A DNA stretch of 64,000 nucleotides, from NCBI GenBank assembly GCA_016929095.1, contig JAFGJM010000017.1:1-64000 (forward strand), read 5' to 3'. The translations under genes were made by a program, and so were the position numbers. The stretch is from Anaerolineales bacterium (GTDB taxonomy: Bacteria > Chloroflexota > Anaerolineae > Anaerolineales > UBA4823). Of the stretch, positions 61,149-64,000 are shown piece after piece. The notes under the pieces were generated by a model. That model had not been told where the DNA came from. It searched no databases and saw only the letters and a program-made list of their open reading frames with translations. How positions within the stretch are numbered: position 1 is the stretch's first letter; the number at the start of each line of letters is the position of its first letter.

Positions 61149-63125
61149 ATGTATTTAAAAGATATCCCTCTGCAAGAAGCGCAAAACCGTTTACGGGAAG
61201 CCTGTAGTCAGGCGGATCTGTGGGGTTTATTGGGAAGTGTTGAATTGCCGTTGGATGAGACGGTCAATGGGCGTGTGTTGGCCGAGCCGGTATGGGCGAA
61301 AATTTCATCGCCGCACTACCATGCTGCAGCGATGGATGGCTTTGCCGTGCAGGCGCATGAAACAGAGAAAGCATCTCCGAGCACCCCGTTGATTTTGGAA
61401 ATTGGACGGCAAGCCATATATGTGGATACCGGCGATATGCTGCCAGATGGCATGGATGCCGTGATCCCCATTGAACAGGTGGAATCGCTGGATCGAGGCG
61501 GTCAGATCAGTGTAGATATCCGCCGCCCAAAAGAAATCCGTGTACGTGCAGCTGTACCCCCCTGGAGTCATGTGAGACCGATGGGCGAAGACATGGTGGC
61601 TACACAACTGGTGTTGCCTGCAGGACAAATTCTTCGCCCGGTGGATTTAGGCGCTATCGCGGCCAGTGGGAATACATCCGTCATTGTAGCGCGTAAACCA
61701 CGCATCGCAATCATCCCTACAGGCAGCGAGTTGATCCCGATCGGCGCTCCGGTGACTGCCGGGAGTATTATCGAATATAATTCGCTCGTTTTAGCCGGGC
61801 AGGTAAATCAATGGGGCGGGGAAGCGATGCGTTTCCCGATCGTGGCGGATGACCTTGAAAAGATCAAACAGGTAGTTGCAAACACTGCAAAGGAAGCTGA
61901 TCTCATTTTGTTGAACGCCGGTTCATCCGCCGGTTCGGAAGATTATTCAGCACAAGTGGTCGAATCCTTGGGAAGGTTATTAGTCCATGGCGTGGCTGTT
62001 CGTCCGGGTCATCCGGTGATCATAGGGATGGTAACGGTTAATGGGGAAACGACCGGTGTAAACCCGAGGCAAATTCCCATTATTGGTGTTCCCGGCTATC
62101 CGGTGTCGGCTGCCTTGACCGGGGAAATTTTTGTCAGGCCTTTGATCGAGCGTTGGCTCGGTTTACAACTGCCGCCCTCACCGGTTATTAAAGCCACACT
62201 TACCCGTAAGGTCACATCACCCGCCGGGGATGACGATTATATGCGGGTTGCAGTGGGGAAAGTGGGGCAGCGTATAGTCGCTGCGCCATTATCTAAAGGC
62301 GCTGGCGTGATCACTTCATTAGTACGGGCAGATGGCTTTGTGATTATCCCGAAAGGCACTCAAGGATTGTCTGCCGGGAGGGAGGTCGAAGTTCAACCTT
62401 ATCGTCCAATTGCCGAGTTTGGGCAGACCATTTTTGCCATTGGTTCACATGATTTAACATTGGATTTATTGGCTCAATATTTAGCCGGTAAACAACGCCG
62501 GTTTATATCGGCGAATGTGGGCAGTCTGGGAGGATTATTGGCGCTTAAGCGCGGGGAGGCGCATGTAGCGGGATCGCATTTGTTGGATTTGCAAACCGGG
62601 GAATATAACATCAGTTATATTAAGCAATATTTATCGGACACTCCGGTTTTTTTGATTGCTTTTGTAGATAGAAAACAAGGTTTATTGATAAAGCGAGGTA
62701 ATCCAAAGGATATTCATACTATCCAGGATCTTGCGCGTGAAGATGTCACATTTATAAATCGTCAACGCGGCGCAGGAACACGCGTATTGTTGGATTATCA
62801 ACTAGGACTGTTGGGCATTCTTTCTGAGAACATTCAAGGATATCAGCAAGAAGAATTCACCCACCTGGCGGTAGCTGCGGCTGTCGCTTCAGGACGGGCT
62901 GATTGTGGATTGGGCGTGGCTGCCGCGGCTTCTGCATTGGATTTGGATTTCGTTCCTTTATTTGATGAGCGGTATGATCTGGTAATACCCAGGGAGTTTT
63001 ATGAAGATGATTTATTAGCGCCTTTTCTGGAACTGATGGGTAATCAGGCTTTTCGCCAGGAAGTGGACGCTATGGAAGGATATAACACTCGCAGAATGGG
63101 AGAAGTAATCGCAAAGATTGGATAA
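61149..63125 (+). CDS. MoeA fused to a periplasmic-binding-like domain
   Basis: A 658-residue protein. Residues 1-415 are a full MoeA (HYHAAAMDGFAVQAHE; VDTGDMLPDGMDAVIP; IPTGSELIPIG; NAGSSAGSEDYSAQ; IIGVPGYPVSAALTGE). Residues about 430-658 form the substrate-binding-like domain often fused to archaeal and bacterial MoeA/ModE proteins (IGSHDLTLDLLAQYL; FINRQRGAGTRVLLDYQL; LGVAAAASALDLDFVPLFDERYDLVIP). The second domain probably senses or binds a molybdenum/tungsten-pathway ligand. Immediately downstream of the first moeA. Confidence 0.9.
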   Translation: MYLKDIPLQEAQNRLREACSQADLWGLLGSVELPLDETVNGRVLAEPVWAKISSPHYHAAAMDGFAVQAHETEKASPSTPLILEIGRQAIYVDTGDMLPDGMDAVIPIEQVESLDRGGQISVDIRRPKEIRVRAAVPPWSHVRPMGEDMVATQLVLPAGQILRPVDLGAIAASGNTSVIVARKPRIAIIPTGSELIPIGAPVTAGSIIEYNSLVLAGQVNQWGGEAMRFPIVADDLEKIKQVVANTAKEADLILLNAGSSAGSEDYSAQVVESLGRLLVHGVAVRPGHPVIIGMVTVNGETTGVNPRQIPIIGVPGYPVSAALTGEIFVRPLIERWLGLQLPPSPVIKATLTRKVTSPAGDDDYMRVAVGKVGQRIVAAPLSKGAGVITSLVRADGFVIIPKGTQGLSAGREVEVQPYRPIAEFGQTIFAIGSHDLTLDLLAQYLAGKQRRFISANVGSLGGLLALKRGEAHVAGSHLLDLQTGEYNISYIKQYLSDTPVFLIAFVDRKQGLLIKRGNPKDIHTIQDLAREDVTFINRQRGAGTRVLLDYQLGLLGILSENIQGYQQEEFTHLAVAAAVASGRADCGLGVAAAASALDLDFVPLFDERYDLVIPREFYEDDLLAPFLELMGNQAFRQEVDAMEGYNTRRMGEVIAKIG

Positions 63126-63316
63126 GGGACAATGGGATGATGTGAGAAGAGAGTGGTGATTAGTGAACAAATAGTGGAGAATCGATGTCCGGGAAGTGAT
63201 TTGCGAGAATAGAAATGCGTAATCCTGTTTTCCTGCCTTCCTTGTTTAAAATTTTCGTGTCATCCTGTTATTCCTGGATTCCTTATTAATCATTTATTTC
63301 AAGTCAGGAGGTAAAA

Positions 63317-63784
63317 ATGGTACTTAATGCTGGAATTGTCGCTCCGGATTTCACGCTGCCCAATGAAGAGGGGATTGAGATATCTCTATCGGCATTCAGA
63401 GGGCAGAAAGTTATCCTGTATTTTTATCCCAAAGACGACACACCGGGTTGCACGAAGGAAGCCTGTCATTTTCGGGATGATTACGCGGAATATGAAAAAC
63501 TGGGGGTGAAGATATTAGGTGTTAGCCCAAGTTCGGTGAACAGCCACGGTAAATTCAAGTCCAAATATCAATTGCCGTTTACATTATTAGCCGATGAGGA
63601 ACATAAGGTATGTGAGTTATATGGCGTGTGGGGTAGAAAGAAATTCATGGGCAAGGAATATGATGGCGTCTTTAGAACGACTTTTTTAATCGATCAAGAG
63701 GGGATGATCGAAAAAGTATATAAAAATGTAAAACCGGAACCGCATAGTAAAGAAATTCTTGATGAACTAGCTTTAAGAAAATGA
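63317..63784 (+). CDS. bcp: Thioredoxin-dependent peroxiredoxin, Bcp/PrxQ type
   Basis: A 155-residue AhpC/TSA-family enzyme. DDTPGCTKEACHFRD provides the peroxidatic Cys and a resolving Cys five residues later, the PrxQ arrangement. It reduces hydroperoxides with thioredoxin. AGGAGGT precedes the ATG. Stands alone after a 190-bp gap with nothing recognisable. Confidence 0.92.
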   Translation: MVLNAGIVAPDFTLPNEEGIEISLSAFRGQKVILYFYPKDDTPGCTKEACHFRDDYAEYEKLGVKILGVSPSSVNSHGKFKSKYQLPFTLLADEEHKVCELYGVWGRKKFMGKEYDGVFRTTFLIDQEGMIEKVYKNVKPEPHSKEILDELALRK

Positions 63785-63815
63785 AAAGCATTGCATAAAT
63801 TTGAATATTACCCCC

Positions 63816-63844
63816 TTGACAATTGATAAAAAATTATATATACT
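63816..63844 (+). promoter_or_regulatory. Sigma-70 promoter of the TetR-type gene
   Basis: TTGACA (63816-63821), 17-bp spacer, TATACT (63839-63844). A near-consensus promoter with the palindromic operator directly downstream. Confidence 0.8.
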
Positions 63845-63845
63845 G

Positions 63846-63878
63846 AGTGAGTACTCACTATAAAAACGAGTGCTCACT
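63846..63878. promoter_or_regulatory. TetR-type operator
   Basis: AGTGAGTACTCACT (63846-63859) is a perfect 14-bp palindrome, followed at 63867-63878 by the related CGAGTGCTCACT. Two adjacent sites overlapping the start of transcription are typical of TetR-family autorepression. Confidence 0.75.
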
Positions 63879-63940
63879 AATTATATGAGCGATAACTCAA
63901 TTGATCGCTGTGACTATTCACAAAGAAAGGAGCCAATATC

Positions 63941-64000
63941 GTGGATAACCGATCCGGATCGCGTAGTGAGCGGCGCGCTTCGATGATGCGCCAGCAGATC
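63941..64000 (+). CDS. TetR-family regulator, N-terminus only
   Basis: GTG at 63941 follows AAAGGAG at 63926-63932 and reads 20 codons to the window edge (DNRSGSRSERRASMMRQQI). The basic lead-in before the HTH, the promoter and the operator fit a TetR-type repressor; the HTH itself is outside the window. Confidence 0.5.
   Translation, partial: MDNRSGSRSERRASMMRQQI

Noticed and set aside
1..64000. CRISPR arrays
   Set aside because: No regularly spaced repeat-spacer pattern was seen; the only periodic repeats are the short arrays at 13365 and 23418.

Overview
The window most resembles a member of the Chloroflexota (Anaerolineae-like). The grounds are Thr/Pro-rich extracytoplasmic linkers, an FtsZ ending in a DIPAFLRKR-type tail, a tungsten/molybdenum theme (aldehyde:ferredoxin oxidoreductase plus two MoeA proteins) and a BMP-type ABC importer. 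This taxonomic call is inference from protein style, not from a marker gene.

Left part, 1-23.5 kb, is accessory DNA. It opens with the 3' half of a prokaryotic Argonaute whose PIWI catalytic positions are replaced, then a CBS-HEPN protein, then the Lon-like BREX protein BrxL, all co-directional. Next come a DUF6308 protein, a frameshifted DUF2958 gene, a PIN/Phd toxin-antitoxin pair, small hypothetical genes, and an orphan promoter driving a 7-codon ORF inside a structured leader. An alpha/beta hydrolase and a family 2 glycosyltransferase follow. From 11.8 to 23.4 kb lies the maintenance module of an integrative element: an ExeA-like AAA ATPase, RHH and HTH proteins, iteron-like repeats, a PUR-alpha-like protein, two VirD4/TraD-like ATPases, a hairpin-dense region in front of an AEP-CHC2 primase, a replication-relaxation protein, excisionase and tyrosine integrase. 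It abuts the 3' end of a tRNA-Arg(UCG) gene (23522-23597), the likely integration site. No second copy of the tRNA 3' end was noticed, so the defence genes may be cargo of the same element, whose left end would lie outside the window.

Middle part, 23.7-37.1 kb, is a catabolic cluster on the minus strand: aldehyde:ferredoxin oxidoreductase, hydantoinase/dihydropyrimidinase, YgeY-like M20 hydrolase, a TudS-like (DUF523) Fe-S desulfurase, BMP-type nucleoside/purine-like ABC importer and hydantoin racemase. A divergent GntR/UTRA regulator follows. The cluster is bracketed by an intact serine hydrolase gene (37.2-38.7 kb) and a decayed fragment of a paralogue (23.7-23.9 kb).

Right part, 37.2-58.6 kb, looks like a sigma-54-controlled system. 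A sigma-54 gene with a zinc-ribbon-like insertion, a PAS/GAF histidine kinase and an AAA+ sigma-54 activator lacking its Fis-type HTH sit beside two gene sets. One encodes a TIM-barrel-like protein, an FtsZ variant with the catalytic T7-loop Asp replaced by His, and three small secreted or membrane proteins. The other encodes a small membrane protein, a 1934-residue TPR protein and a TPR/C25 (gingipain-like, caspase-fold) peptidase. Three sequences matching the -24/-12 consensus precede rpoN itself and each of the two sets. I consider this, together with the Argonaute/HEPN/BrxL trio, the most interesting content.

The end, 58.9-64 kb, holds UbiA-like prenyltransferase, two MoeA genes (one fused to a periplasmic-binding-like domain), a Bcp-type peroxiredoxin and the start of a TetR-type regulator with a clear promoter and palindromic operator.
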